Of a DNA stretch of 45,860 bases, positions 7,809 through 16,443 are shown in pieces. The DNA lies in contig JANWVT010000020.1 in assembly GCA_025056255.1 (NCBI GenBank), forward strand, positions 1 through 45,860. Reading direction: 5' to 3'. Made by a program: the position numbers and the translations under genes. This DNA is from Bernardetiaceae bacterium (lineage in GTDB: Bacteria > Bacteroidota > Bacteroidia > Cytophagales > Thermoflexibacteraceae). The notes under the pieces were generated by a model, which was not told the origin of the DNA, did no database searches, and worked only from the letters and a program-made list of their open reading frames with translations. How positions within the stretch are numbered: position 1 is the first letter of the stretch; the number at the start of each line of letters is the position of its first letter.

Positions 7809-9134
7809 TTAAGTCGTTACGGTTTCCCCCAACTTCCGACAGGCGGCAGCAAATTGCAGCCCTCTGTCTTCGTAATTTTTGAACAAGTCAAAACTTGCGC
7901 AGGCAGGCGACAGCAGCACCACATCGCCGGGGGCGGCAAAGCGGTAAGCGGCAGCCACTGCCTCTTCCATGCTGTGCGTATCGGCTATTTGCGGTACAAT
8001 TGGCGCGAAATAGCGGTACAACTTGCTGTTATCTGCACCCATGCACACAAGGGCTTTTACCTTGCGTTTGACAAGGTCGCGCATCAGGTCGTAATCGTTG
8101 CCTTTGTCTTTGCCGCCTGCAATCCATACGATAGGTTCGCGGTAAGCATCCAGTGCATACATAGCAGCGTCCACGTTGGTGGCTTTGGAATCGTTGATAA
8201 ATGTAACACCCTGATAAACATGCACTTTCTGCAAGCGATGCGGGGCATTGACAAAGCCGGGCAACACTTCCTGAATGGCTTTGGCGCTTACACCTGCCAA
8301 CAGGACAGTCTGAATGGCAACCGACATGTTAATCATGTTGTGGCGACCGACTAAGGGCAGCCGCTCAAAGGTATAGCCGCCTACGGTTAGTGTGCCGTTG
8401 CCAAATTGCGCATCGGTAATGGGGTATTTTTGGGCAGCCACGTTGCGTTTTGCCAATTCTGATGCAAGGATGGGGTCTTGGGCAAAATAAACAAAAGCAT
8501 CCTGCGCCTCCATGTTTTGCAACAGCCTGAACTTAGCCGCCGCGTATAGTTCCATACTGTTGTCGTAGCGGTCTAAATGGTCGGGCGTGATGTTGAGCAG
8601 CACGGCAATATGTGGATGGAAAGCATAGCAGTTATCTAATTGGAAACTACTGATTTCCAGCACATACCAATCAATTTTTCTGCCTTCCGAGCGCTCCAGT
8701 GCCACCTGCCGCGCAAAACTTTCGCCTACATTACCTGCCAGCGCAACGTTTTGTCCAGTGGCTTTCATCAGATAATGCGTGAGCAGTGTAGTAGTGGTTT
8801 TGCCGTTCGTTCCCGTAATGGCAATGAATCGGGCAGTGGTGTAGCGTGCCGCAAATTCTATTTCAGAAAGTACGGGAATACCCTTTGCAAGGGCTGCTGC
8901 AATCATGGGTACTGCATCGGGGATGCCGGGGCTTTTCACGATTTGGTCGGCTGCCAAAATGCGCTCCAACGTATGAGCGCCTTCCTCAAAAGCAATGTTG
9001 TGTTGTTGCAACTCGCGGCGGTAGCGTTCGGCAACAGTGCCCCCGTCGGATACAAAAACTTCGTACCCTAACTGTTGGGCTAAAACTGCTGCTCCTACGC
9101 CACTTTCGGCTGCACCTAACACTACAATTTTCAT
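7809..9134 (-). CDS. murD: UDP-MurNAc-L-alanine--D-glutamate ligase MurD
   Basis: Cytoplasmic Mur ligase adding D-glutamate to UDP-MurNAc-L-Ala. It shows the N-terminal uracil-binding Rossmann motif VVLGAAESGVGAA (4-16), the P-loop GTNGKTTTT (108-116), the central DHLDRY motif following LLNITP, the NDSKATN segment and the C-terminal LLSPACASFDLF signature typical of MurD. The length of 441 aa fits the family. It begins 3 nt after the mraY stop codon, indicating tight coupling. Confidence 0.97.
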   Translation of the reverse strand: MKIVVLGAAESGVGAAVLAQQLGYEVFVSDGGTVAERYRRELQQHNIAFEEGAHTLERILAADQIVKSPGIPDAVPMIAAALAKGIPVLSEIEFAARYTTARFIAITGTNGKTTTTLLTHYLMKATGQNVALAGNVGESFARQVALERSEGRKIDWYVLEISSFQLDNCYAFHPHIAVLLNITPDHLDRYDNSMELYAAAKFRLLQNMEAQDAFVYFAQDPILASELAKRNVAAQKYPITDAQFGNGTLTVGGYTFERLPLVGRHNMINMSVAIQTVLLAGVSAKAIQEVLPGFVNAPHRLQKVHVYQGVTFINDSKATNVDAAMYALDAYREPIVWIAGGKDKGNDYDLMRDLVKRKVKALVCMGADNSKLYRYFAPIVPQIADTHSMEEAVAAAYRFAAPGDVVLLSPACASFDLFKNYEDRGLQFAAACRKLGETVTT

Positions 9135-9137
9135 ATA

Positions 9138-10355
9138 CTACCTGATTTTCAAACTAATAACCGTAAATAGTGCAAGCAACACTTGAACAATCAAGAAGCG
9201 ATTCACGATTTTCACCTCATGAATGCCCTTCTTTTGGTAATGGTGATGCAGCGGCGACATCAGGAAGATGCGCCGACCTTCACCGTATTTCTTTTTGGTA
9301 TATTTGAAGTAGGACACCTGAATCATGACCGACAGATTTTCTACCAGAAAAACGCCGCACAAAACAGGAATCAGCAACTCTTTGCGAATAGCTATGGCAA
9401 TAACGGAAATCAATGCACCCAACATCAGACTGCCCGTATCGCCCATGAACACCTGTGCAGGGTAGGAATTGTACCACAAAAAACCGATGCAAGCCCCCAC
9501 AAAGGCAAGACAGAAAATGCTTAACTCACCCGTGTGCGGGATATACATGATATTCAGATACTTAGCCGTCAGCACGTTACCCGAAACATATGCCAGCACA
9601 GCCAGCGTAACACCTATAATGGCAGACGTTCCTGCCGCCAGCCCATCCAGCCCGTCGGTAATATTTGCCCCGTTGGAAACAGCAGTGATAATGAACGTTA
9701 CTACGCCTACATACAACACCCACAAGAAGGAATTATCGGCAACAGGCCAGATGTCGGCGTAGTCAAACTCGTTGTTTTTGACAAATGGAATAGTAGTTTT
9801 GGTGGACTTAATATCTTCAAATTTCCCCTGCCGCGTTGCCAATATTACATTTTCAGTAGTTACCTTGTCGTCATAGTTGCGTACAACCACGTAATCATTG
9901 AAGTACAAGGTTGTACCTACAATGATACCCAGTGTTACTTGCCCGATGATCTTGAAACGCCCCCGCAGTCCTTCCTTGTTTTTGAGGAATACCTTGATGT
10001 AATCATCGGCAAAACCAATCAGCCCTGCAAAAACCGTCGTAATCAGCAGCAGCACTATGTACACATTGGTCAGGCGAGTAAAAAGCAGCACCGGAATCAA
10101 TATGGCAGCCATAATAATCAGTCCGCCCATGGTCGGCGTTCCTTTTTTCTCGGTTTGCCCTTGCAAGCCCAGTTCGCGAATGGTTTCGCCAATTTGCAGA
10201 CGGCGCAGGTAGTTGATGATGTGTTCGCCGAAAATCATCCCTATTAGCAAGGAAACCACTGCCGCCATACCTGCCCGAAATGAAATATACTGGAACAAGC
10301 CCGCTCCCGGCAGGTTGAATGCTTTGTCCAGATATTGAAACAGATAGTAGAGCAC
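9138..10355 (-). CDS. mraY: Phospho-MurNAc-pentapeptide transferase MraY
   Basis: Polytopic inner-membrane enzyme that transfers phospho-MurNAc-pentapeptide to undecaprenyl phosphate, giving lipid I. Catalytic and cofactor motifs are clear: [16 protein letters not shown] with the aspartate pair, [22 protein letters not shown] and the cytoplasmic histidine motif [10 protein letters not shown] near the C-terminus. The product is 405 aa, longer than the roughly 360 aa of E. coli, because of an inserted loop (about residues 165-215, around [20 protein letters not shown]) that is usual in Bacteroidota MraY. It lies 8 nt after murE and 3 nt before murD. Confidence 0.97.
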   Translation of the reverse strand: MLYYLFQYLDKAFNLPGAGLFQYISFRAGMAAVVSLLIGMIFGEHIINYLRRLQIGETIRELGLQGQTEKKGTPTMGGLIIMAAILIPVLLFTRLTNVYIVLLLITTVFAGLIGFADDYIKVFLKNKEGLRGRFKIIGQVTLGIIVGTTLYFNDYVVVRNYDDKVTTENVILATRQGKFEDIKSTKTTIPFVKNNEFDYADIWPVADNSFLWVLYVGVVTFIITAVSNGANITDGLDGLAAGTSAIIGVTLAVLAYVSGNVLTAKYLNIMYIPHTGELSIFCLAFVGACIGFLWYNSYPAQVFMGDTGSLMLGALISVIAIAIRKELLIPVLCGVFLVENLSVMIQVSYFKYTKKKYGEGRRIFLMSPLHHHYQKKGIHEVKIVNRFLIVQVLLALFTVISLKIR

Positions 10356-10363
10356 TGGTCGGT

Positions 10364-11806
10364 TTAGTTTAAGGTTGATAAATATTCGGCTGCAATTTTT
10401 TTATCATCAAAAGGATATTTTACTCCTTCAATTTCTTGATAGTCTTCATGTCCTTTGCCGGCAATGAGGATGATGTCGCCTGCCTTTGCTTGGGCAACAG
10501 CCGTTGCAATTGCCTGTTTGCGGTCAGCGATGACTTGCACACGATTAGCTGCATCGGCAGGTACGCCCTTTTCCATATCCGCCAGAATTGCCTCGGGCTT
10601 TTCAAAGCGCGGATTGTCGGAGGTCAGCACGATGCGGTCGCTGAATTGACAAGCTATCTGCGCCATCACGGGGCGCTTGGCTGCATCGCGGTTGCCACCG
10701 CAACCTACCACAGTGATAATCGCTTGTTTGCCTTGTCCGCGCAGTGAGCGGATGGTCTGCAAAACGTTTTTCAGTGCATCGGGCGTGTGTGCGTAGTCAA
10801 TAATCGCGGTAGTGCCGTTGGCGGCTACCACGCGGTCGAAGCGCCCTTGCGCGCTGTCCAATTCGCTCAGAATGGTTAGTACAGGCTCCGGCTGTTCGCC
10901 CAGCAACACGGCAGCACCGTAAATGCCTAAAAGGTTATAGGCATTAAACTCACCTATGAGGCGAAACCACACCTGTCTGCCGTTGATTTCCATTTGCAAC
11001 CCGCGAACGGTGTTTGCCAGCACCTTGCCTTTGAAGTCGGCGGGTGAATGCAGGGCAAAGGTATAGATGCGGGCACGCGTGTTTTGCACCATCACAGAGC
11101 CGCGCTTGTCGTCTTTATTGACCAAAGCGAAAGATTCTTTATCCAAGCCATCAAAAAACATTTTTTTGGCGCGGATGTAGGCATCAAACGTACCGTGATA
11201 GTCCAAATGGTCGTGGGTGATGTTGGAAAAAATTGCTCCTGTGAAGGTCAGCCCAGCGGTGCGATACTGCACCAAAGCATGGGAACTTACTTCCATAAAT
11301 GCGTGCGTGCAGCCTTCTGCTACCATCTGTGCCAGCAGTGCATTAAGCGACACCGCATCGGGGGTTGTATGTGTAGCGGGAATTTCTTTTTCGCCAATCA
11401 AATTGCGAATGGTGGAAATCAGCCCGACTTTATAGCCTAATTTAGTGAAAAGCCGATGCAATAGGGTTACGGTGGTGGTTTTGCCGTTTGTGCCCGTAAT
11501 GCCGGTCAGTTTCAGTTTTTTAGAAGGGAAATCGTAGTAAGCCGCTGCCAATTTGCCGAGCGCTTCGGCACTGTTGGCTACTTGCACAAGGCAGCCTTTA
11601 TCTACTTTGGTTTCAGGGAAAATTTCGCACACAATAGCCGCTGCACCACGCTCTACTGCCATCGGGATGAAGGCGTGCCCGTCGGATTGTGTACCTTTTA
11701 CAGCCACAAAAACATCGCCCGCCGCTACTTTTCGGGAATCAAAAACGATGTGTCCGATAGGAACGGCAGTATCACCCTGCACTTGCAGCGGTGAAATGAC
11801 GGTCAA
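10364..11806 (-). CDS. murE: UDP-MurNAc-tripeptide synthetase MurE (meso-DAP type)
   Basis: Cytoplasmic ligase adding the third residue of the stem peptide. The P-loop is GTNGKTTTV (105-113), followed by the MurE motif [12 protein letters not shown] at 397-400 is the motif associated with meso-diaminopimelate selection, so the wall is inferred to be meso-DAP type. Start: the first conventional codon is TTG at 11804-11806, but the frame stays open for more codons upstream, reading KTLADI before it. That resembles the usual MurE N-terminus (M-x-L-x-D-I-L). An ATT at 11825-11827 is the only plausible initiator between the in-frame TAA and this sequence, so the true protein probably begins 7 codons earlier. 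Confidence 0.95.
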   Translation of the reverse strand: MTVISPLQVQGDTAVPIGHIVFDSRKVAAGDVFVAVKGTQSDGHAFIPMAVERGAAAIVCEIFPETKVDKGCLVQVANSAEALGKLAAAYYDFPSKKLKLTGITGTNGKTTTVTLLHRLFTKLGYKVGLISTIRNLIGEKEIPATHTTPDAVSLNALLAQMVAEGCTHAFMEVSSHALVQYRTAGLTFTGAIFSNITHDHLDYHGTFDAYIRAKKMFFDGLDKESFALVNKDDKRGSVMVQNTRARIYTFALHSPADFKGKVLANTVRGLQMEINGRQVWFRLIGEFNAYNLLGIYGAAVLLGEQPEPVLTILSELDSAQGRFDRVVAANGTTAIIDYAHTPDALKNVLQTIRSLRGQGKQAIITVVGCGGNRDAAKRPVMAQIACQFSDRIVLTSDNPRFEKPEAILADMEKGVPADAANRVQVIADRKQAIATAVAQAKAGDIILIAGKGHEDYQEIEGVKYPFDDKKIAAEYLSTLN

Positions 11807-11872
11807 TATGTCAGCTAAGGTCTTAATAGTCGCAAAAGTTTATGTTGTTAATCAACTCAGTTTTTTATAGGT

Positions 11873-11906
11873 AAATCTGACGGGTTTTTGAAAACCCATC
11901 AGATTT
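11873..11906. repeat. 34-nt hairpin repeat, copy 2
   Basis: Near-perfect inverted repeat: outer arms AAATCTGA/TCAGATTT and inner GGGTTTT/AAAACCC separated by a few bases. It lies between the extra 139-residue gene and murE. Length and arm plan match the hairpin at 7765-7798. It could attenuate readthrough into murE, but no T-run follows on the minus strand. Confidence 0.65.
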
Positions 11907-11931
11907 GGGACAGGGGTTCAAAATATGCGCT

Positions 11932-12351
11932 TTACAGTGCGTATTTGCCAATCAGATACAGTACTAAGCCGAGGAATAGCGCACCGCCACCAGCAGGATA
12001 GCCACCGCCAATGCCCAGCACGCCTAAAATAATGCCGACCAGACCAATAATAATCAAAATGATGCCGATAGTAGTTAGTAGGCTGCCAAGGTCATCGGCT
12101 GGGCGTTTGAGCTTGCGCATTTTGTCTACCAGCTTATCCATCTGCTGCTGGGCTTTTTCAATCAACCTACTTTTGCGCTTATCTGCTTTTGTCTGCGCAA
12201 TAGCTTGGGGCTGCATGAGTTGTTCAATTTGCATTTTGGCAGCCTCAGCGTCGCGTTGATTAGCACCAAACATGTTAGGTGCAGTAGCAGCGAAGACTTG
12301 TCCAAGGGACAATCCTAACCACAAGAGGGTGAAAACGATTTTTTGTTTCAT
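11932..12351 (-). CDS. Small secreted/membrane protein inserted in the dcw cluster
   Basis: I do not recognise a named family. The 139-aa product has a clear signal peptide (about 1-21, ending VFAATA). Next is a charged, glutamine-rich helical stretch, about 30-85, likely coiled coil (MQIEQLMQPQAIAQTKADKR and following). The C-terminus has two hydrophobic glycine-rich segments, LLTTIGIILIIIGLVGIILG (about 90-109) and GGGALFLGLVLYLIG (about 121-135). It lies 45 nt after ftsI and about 105 nt before murE, which are normally adjacent, so it is an insertion in a conserved order. It is probably transcribed with the operon and placed in the envelope; a role in division or wall synthesis is only a guess from position. 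Confidence 0.8.
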   Translation of the reverse strand: MKQKIVFTLLWLGLSLGQVFAATAPNMFGANQRDAEAAKMQIEQLMQPQAIAQTKADKRKSRLIEKAQQQMDKLVDKMRKLKRPADDLGSLLTTIGIILIIIGLVGIILGVLGIGGGYPAGGGALFLGLVLYLIGKYAL

Positions 12352-12396
12352 TGTTAAAAGGGTTTTAGGTTAAACTGACCAAGTTGGTAGCAAAAA

Positions 12397-14493
12397 TTAT
12401 CCCAGCCGCAGCAGAATTCTATCTCCTTTGTTGAATTTGGTGCCTGCCAGCACCGACTGTTGCTTTACTTTTCCTTTTCCTGTAAAAAATACTTTGAAGC
12501 CTTTATTTTCCAGTACATATATAGCATCTCGCATAGTCATTCCTACCACATTGGGCACAATGTTATTTTCCATTTTGTGCCCCAGCATTTTCAGCGTATC
12601 GTTAGCAGTTCGTACATATACCCATTTTTCCTTGGTTTCTACAGACTGTTTGATGCCCAAGCGTTCTGCTAACAGCCGGAGGTCTGCTTGGTATGCCGAT
12701 TTAGGCAGTACTGGCAAAGCATCTGTAAGCTTTGCCTCAGGAACGAGTTCGCGGGTGAGGCGCTGCGAATATGCAAAGTCGGCAATATCCTGAAACACGG
12801 GTGCAGCAGCCGTTCCGCCATAGCCCCCGTCAGGATTATCTACAATAACTATGCAACTGTACATAGGTTTTTCGGCAGGGAAATAGCCTACAAAAGAGGT
12901 GTAGTGTTGTTCGGTATAAGAGCCGCCTATCACTTTTTCAGAAGTACCTGTTTTACCTGCCATTTTAAAATATTCGCTGCGAATGCTTTTGGCTGTACCG
13001 TTTTCTACTACGCCTACCATAAGCTCACGCATTTTGGCTACGGTGCGGGCAGAAACCAAGCGCTCTCCTTTCACACCTGTTTCAAATTCTTGAATCACCC
13101 TGTTTCCGTCCAGCACACGTTTTACGATATAGGGCTTCACCATGTAACCATCGTTAGCAAGGGCATTGCAAAAAGTGAGCGTATGCAAAGGGGTGAGTTT
13201 AAGCTCGTAACCGATGGACATCCATGGCAGTGTGGCACCGCTCCAAGTGGGGTCTGTGGGGCGTTTGATGTAGGGGGCAGGTTCGCCCAACATTTGGAAA
13301 TCCAGTTTGCGGGTCAGTCCGAATTTGTCTAAATAGGCTATAAATTTTTCAGGATTTTTGCGAAAATACTTGAACACTAGCTTGGAAATACCAATGTTGG
13401 AAGACACTTCAAATGCCTGTTTAACAGTCAGTTTGCCATATCCTCCTTTTTTAGGGTCGGTCATTACTGCATCGCCATAGAAGCGATAGGTGCCATCTCC
13501 GGTTTGTACAGTATCGTCTAAGTTGATGTTAGCTTCTTCTAACAAGGCTGCCATGGTTGCAATTTTGAAAGTAGAGCCCGGCTCAGCAAGACCTGCCACA
13601 GCGTAATTGTTGTCTTCTACATAATTGCCTTTTTTGTCTTTGCTCAAATTGACGATGGCTTTAATAGCGCCTGTTTTTACCTCCATGATAATCACTGAGC
13701 CAAAGTCGGCATTTTTAGCAGCTAGGGCTTTTTGCAGTGCCTGTTCGGCATGTGCTTGTAGGTCTACGTTGATTGTGGTTTGAATATCTAACCCGTCTTC
13801 GGGGCGAATGTAGGAGCCGTCGTTGATGGGTTTCCATTGTTCAATGCCTACTTTTTGGAAAATCGCCTGCCCGTCACGCCCTGCCAGTACATGCTGAAAA
13901 CTGAATTCTAAACCACGCCCGAAAATATTTTTACCGCTATCCTGCTGCACAAAACCGATGGTACGCCGTGCCAGATTATCAAAAGGACGGAATCGGCGCT
14001 CAATTTTTTCAAAGAATACTCCGGCTTTGCGTCCCATGCTCACCATTGGCCACTGGCTAATTTGTTCTTTGAGCAAATGGTCGAAAGGTTCTTTGTTGAG
14101 CAATTTGTAGCGTTTCTTTTCGGCGCGAGCGGTGGTAAGTTCTGCTATCCACTGTTGTTTGCTTTTTTCTTTAAACTGAACAGCAAGCAAAGCAGCCAGC
14201 GTATCAATATGTTTATTAAATATGGTATCCTTAGGGAAGTAGGGGTCTATGGCTAAACGGTAGTAGGGTAGGTTAGTTGCCAGTAAGCTGCCGTCATCTG
14301 CCAAAATATTGCCTCGGTTAGCTTTAATGGTCTGAAAAGATACCCCGTTTTCACTGGCTTTTTTCTGCCATAGTTCACCCTGCCATACTTGAATAATCAA
14401 AATTTTCAACAGGATAATGACAGAAATGCCAACCATGCCGTAATAAGCAAGGCGCACGCGCGACAAGATAGAATGGCGAATGTTTCTGCTCAT
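12397..14493 (-). CDS. ftsI: Septal transpeptidase FtsI/PBP3 with PASTA domain
   Basis: Class B penicillin-binding protein that cross-links septal peptidoglycan and partners FtsW. There is one N-terminal membrane anchor (about 15-36), a PBP dimerisation domain (about 50-215) and a transpeptidase domain. The three active-site motifs are intact: S307-TFK (SxxK), SSN at 364-366 (SxN) and KTG at 514-516. A C-terminal PASTA domain (about 640-698) contains IVPNVVGMTMRDAI. At 698 aa it is longer than E. coli FtsI because of PASTA, which is common in Bacteroidota. It lies between ftsL and the extra gene. Confidence 0.96.
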   Translation of the reverse strand: MSRNIRHSILSRVRLAYYGMVGISVIILLKILIIQVWQGELWQKKASENGVSFQTIKANRGNILADDGSLLATNLPYYRLAIDPYFPKDTIFNKHIDTLAALLAVQFKEKSKQQWIAELTTARAEKKRYKLLNKEPFDHLLKEQISQWPMVSMGRKAGVFFEKIERRFRPFDNLARRTIGFVQQDSGKNIFGRGLEFSFQHVLAGRDGQAIFQKVGIEQWKPINDGSYIRPEDGLDIQTTINVDLQAHAEQALQKALAAKNADFGSVIIMEVKTGAIKAIVNLSKDKKGNYVEDNNYAVAGLAEPGSTFKIATMAALLEEANINLDDTVQTGDGTYRFYGDAVMTDPKKGGYGKLTVKQAFEVSSNIGISKLVFKYFRKNPEKFIAYLDKFGLTRKLDFQMLGEPAPYIKRPTDPTWSGATLPWMSIGYELKLTPLHTLTFCNALANDGYMVKPYIVKRVLDGNRVIQEFETGVKGERLVSARTVAKMRELMVGVVENGTAKSIRSEYFKMAGKTGTSEKVIGGSYTEQHYTSFVGYFPAEKPMYSCIVIVDNPDGGYGGTAAAPVFQDIADFAYSQRLTRELVPEAKLTDALPVLPKSAYQADLRLLAERLGIKQSVETKEKWVYVRTANDTLKMLGHKMENNIVPNVVGMTMRDAIYVLENKGFKVFFTGKGKVKQQSVLAGTKFNKGDRILLRLG

Positions 14494-14604
14494 TGTTACC
14501 TGTTGTTTTAGTACAAAAATGCATTACACCTGTATCAGGTCTGTTAAGCGTTACAAGTGTATTATAAATTGTTTGGGTTAATGATAAGGGGTAAATTAGC
14601 TACA

Positions 14605-14641
14605 AAGCCTGCTAATCGGCTATTAACTGATAAGCAGGCTT
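14605..14641 (-). other. Hairpin overlapping the ftsL stop codon
   Basis: Nine-base arms AAGCCTGCT and AGCAGGCTT (14605-14613 and 14633-14641) enclose the last codons and the TAG of ftsL. No T-run follows on the minus strand, so it is not a canonical terminator. It might modulate expression between ftsL and ftsI, or be chance. Confidence 0.4.
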
Positions 14642-14956
14642 ATCGTTTTCAATTAGCCCTAACTGATGCACTTTATTTTTGATAATACTTCTTTTACTTC
14701 CCAATATGAACTGGGCACGAAGCATGGTATATTCGGTGCGCAACTCTGCAACCTCTTTGCGGAGGTGGTTGAGGGTGCGGATGTTTCGGTTGGCATAGTG
14801 CAAATTGGCGATGTAGAATAGTCCGCAAGCTGCCATGAGAGAAAAATAGCCCATCCAACCGCTAAAAAAATTAGCATTTTTAATATAATAAATGAACCTA
14901 TTGTCTCTGACGCCTTCTATTGCTTGCTTTTTAGGTCTGTTTATTGCTATTGCCAT
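14612..14956 (-). CDS. ftsL: FtsL-like cell division protein
   Basis: Small bitopic divisome protein expected to form the FtsL/FtsB-type coiled coil that activates FtsWI. The 114-aa product has a basic cytoplasmic N-terminus, a membrane segment around residues 33-53 (MGYFSLMAACGLFYIANLHY) and a predicted coiled coil of heptad pattern (TLNHLRKEVAELRTEYTMLR, about 61-80). Sequence similarity in this family is low; size, topology and position between rsmH and ftsI support the name. The last codons overlap a hairpin. Confidence 0.85.
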   Translation of the reverse strand: MAIAINRPKKQAIEGVRDNRFIYYIKNANFFSGWMGYFSLMAACGLFYIANLHYANRNIRTLNHLRKEVAELRTEYTMLRAQFILGSKRSIIKNKVHQLGLIENDKPAYQLIAD

Positions 14957-14991
14957 GTTTACAGTCGAAGTTTTGTTGTTGAACAGTTTAA

Positions 14992-15897
14992 TTATAGTTT
15001 CACAGCTACTCGCATTTTAGCACTGCGGGCGCGCTTGTTGTGTTGTATCTCTTCTTCCGAAGGCTCTATTGCCTGCCGAAAGAGCGCCTTAAAAGGCTTA
15101 ATATCATTGCCGTAAATATCTTTTTCTACTTCTCCCTCAAACTTTCCTTTATTGATAAAACTTTTTACCAACCGGTCTTCTAATGAATGATAAGAAAGGA
15201 CGACCAATCTTCCGCCGGGCTTGAGCAGTTCTGCTGCTTGTTGTAACATATCGCGCAGAGCTCCCATTTCATCATTTACTTCTATGCGCAGTGCCTGAAA
15301 AACCTGAGCATAGTACTTATACTCTTTGAATCGGGGGGCAAACTTTTCCAATACTGCTAACAAATCGAAAATGGTTCGGATAGGTTTGCGCGCCCTTGCC
15401 GCCACAATGCCTTCTGCCAATGTTTTAGCATTGGTGATTTCACCATAGCGCCCCAGCATCTGTTGCAGTGCAGCCACATCGTAAGTGGCTATAATATCAG
15501 CCGCTGTGGTGGGTTGCTCTCTATCCATGCGCATATCTAAGGGTGCGTCGAAGCGGATAGAAAAGCCTCGTGCTGCTTGGTCAAACTGATGCGAGGATAC
15601 GCCCAAGTCAGCCAAAATGCCGTCTAAGGCAGTAACGCCATACAGTTTCAAATAGCGCTTAGCAAATCGGAAGTTGGCTTTGATGAAAGTAAAGCCCTCC
15701 CACTGAATAGCAGTTGCTTGTTCAGCCGCATCGGCATCTTGGTCAAAAGCAAACAGTCGCCCTTTTGCAAGTTTGTCAATGATCGCACGGCTGTGTCCAC
15801 CACCGCCAAAAGTTAAGTCTGCATAGATACCGTTAGGGTCGGTCACCAGTGCCTCTACACTGGGTTGCAACAGCACCGGCACATGGTAGTGGCTCAT
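14992..15897 (-). CDS. rsmH: 16S rRNA (cytosine-1402-N4)-methyltransferase RsmH
   Basis: SAM-dependent enzyme (formerly MraW) methylating N4 of C1402 in the 16S rRNA P site. SAM-binding motif DLTFGGGGHSRAI (28-40), followed by the family motifs LDGILADLGVSSHQ and RGFSIRFDAPLDMRMD, and C-terminal FQALRIEVNDE and VLSYHSLEDRLVK. The length of 301 aa is typical. Its ATG overlaps the mraZ stop codon by 4 nt (ATGA), so the two are translationally coupled. Confidence 0.97.
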   Translation of the reverse strand: MSHYHVPVLLQPSVEALVTDPNGIYADLTFGGGGHSRAIIDKLAKGRLFAFDQDADAAEQATAIQWEGFTFIKANFRFAKRYLKLYGVTALDGILADLGVSSHQFDQAARGFSIRFDAPLDMRMDREQPTTAADIIATYDVAALQQMLGRYGEITNAKTLAEGIVAARARKPIRTIFDLLAVLEKFAPRFKEYKYYAQVFQALRIEVNDEMGALRDMLQQAAELLKPGGRLVVLSYHSLEDRLVKSFINKGKFEGEVEKDIYGNDIKPFKALFRQAIEPSEEEIQHNKRARSAKMRVAVKL

Positions 15898-16349
15898 AGA
15901 TTGCCCTCCTTGCCAAACACGCGTTCAGCCATTTGTGAAAACTGTTTGGCATCGTGCACCAGCGAGGCTTCGTAGGCATCTGGCTGCCAGATTTCTACGC
16001 GGTTTCCCGCCCCAACCACAATGGCATCTTTTTCAATATTGGCATACTTTAACATTGTTCTTGGTACTATAAAACGACCTGCCGAATCCAACTCTACTTC
16101 GGTATTGCCCCGAAAGAAGTTCCGCTGAAAATGGCGGTATTCTTCCACAAACTCATTTAAGGCAATCACGCGCTCAGAGAGTGCTTTCCAATGCACCAAC
16201 GAATACAAAACAATGCAAGGTTCGAAGCCACGCGTCAGCACCACCATATTGGCTGACTCCGGCGGAAGTGCTGCCTTGATTTTGGCAGGCAGAACTAAGC
16301 GCCCTTTGGCATCTAACTTACATTCATATTCACCGGTGAAAGCAGGCAT
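15894..16349 (-). CDS. mraZ: Transcriptional regulator MraZ
   Basis: DNA-binding protein with two SpoVT/AbrB-like swapped-hairpin motifs; first gene and regulator of the dcw cluster. The two half-domains are FTGEYECKLDAKGRLVLPAK near the N-terminus and GNTEVELDSAGRFIVPRTM in the second half, the usual tandem DxxGR pattern. I use the ATG at 16347-16349 (151 aa), which puts the protein start right before FTGEY as in homologues. An in-frame TTG five codons upstream is less likely because it lies inside the leader palindrome. Three perfect 10-bp boxes matching known MraZ operators lie upstream, implying autoregulation. Confidence 0.96.
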   Translation of the reverse strand: MPAFTGEYECKLDAKGRLVLPAKIKAALPPESANMVVLTRGFEPCIVLYSLVHWKALSERVIALNEFVEEYRHFQRNFFRGNTEVELDSAGRFIVPRTMLKYANIEKDAIVVGAGNRVEIWQPDAYEASLVHDAKQFSQMAERVFGKEGNL

Positions 16350-16359
16350 TTTTTTATGC

Positions 16360-16376
16360 TTCAAGCATTGCTTGAA
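16360..16376. promoter_or_regulatory. Palindrome in the mraZ leader
   Basis: Perfect 8-bp inverted repeat TTCAAGCA-T-TGCTTGAA between the predicted transcription start (about 16380) and the mraZ ATG. It would fold into a hairpin at the 5' end of the dcw mRNA or could bind a dimeric protein. Function inferred only from position. Confidence 0.5.
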
Positions 16377-16386
16377 CTTCCTAAGA

Positions 16387-16416
16387 CAAAACTAAGAATT
16401 CATTTTTAAAAATCAA
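16387..16416 (-). promoter_or_regulatory. Bacteroidota-type dcw promoter
   Basis: On the minus strand TTG (16414-16416), a 19-nt spacer and TAGTTTTG (16387-16394) match the Bacteroidota sigma factor consensus TTG-N19-TAnnTTTG exactly. Transcription would start near 16380, giving a leader of about 30 nt before mraZ. The TTG lies inside the last MraZ box, so bound MraZ should block polymerase. Confidence 0.75.
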
Positions 16417-16443
16417 CCACTTTTTTCCACTTTCTCCCACTTT
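16414..16443 (-). promoter_or_regulatory. MraZ operator: three direct 10-bp boxes
   Basis: On the minus strand three contiguous units AAAGTGGGAG, AAAGTGGAAA and AAAGTGGTTG, phased exactly 10 bp, at 16434-16443, 16424-16433 and 16414-16423. They match the AAAGTGKNNN pattern described for MraZ in mycoplasmas and the 10-bp spacing of the E. coli TGGGN boxes. A further GTGG (16458-16461) lies 21 bp upstream, slightly out of phase. Confidence 0.8.

Noticed and set aside
9534-10247. 237-codon frame opposite mraY
   Set aside because: Antisense shadow of a strongly conserved gene; no recognisable domain.
12688-13332. 214-codon frame opposite ftsI
   Set aside because: Antisense shadow of the transpeptidase domain.
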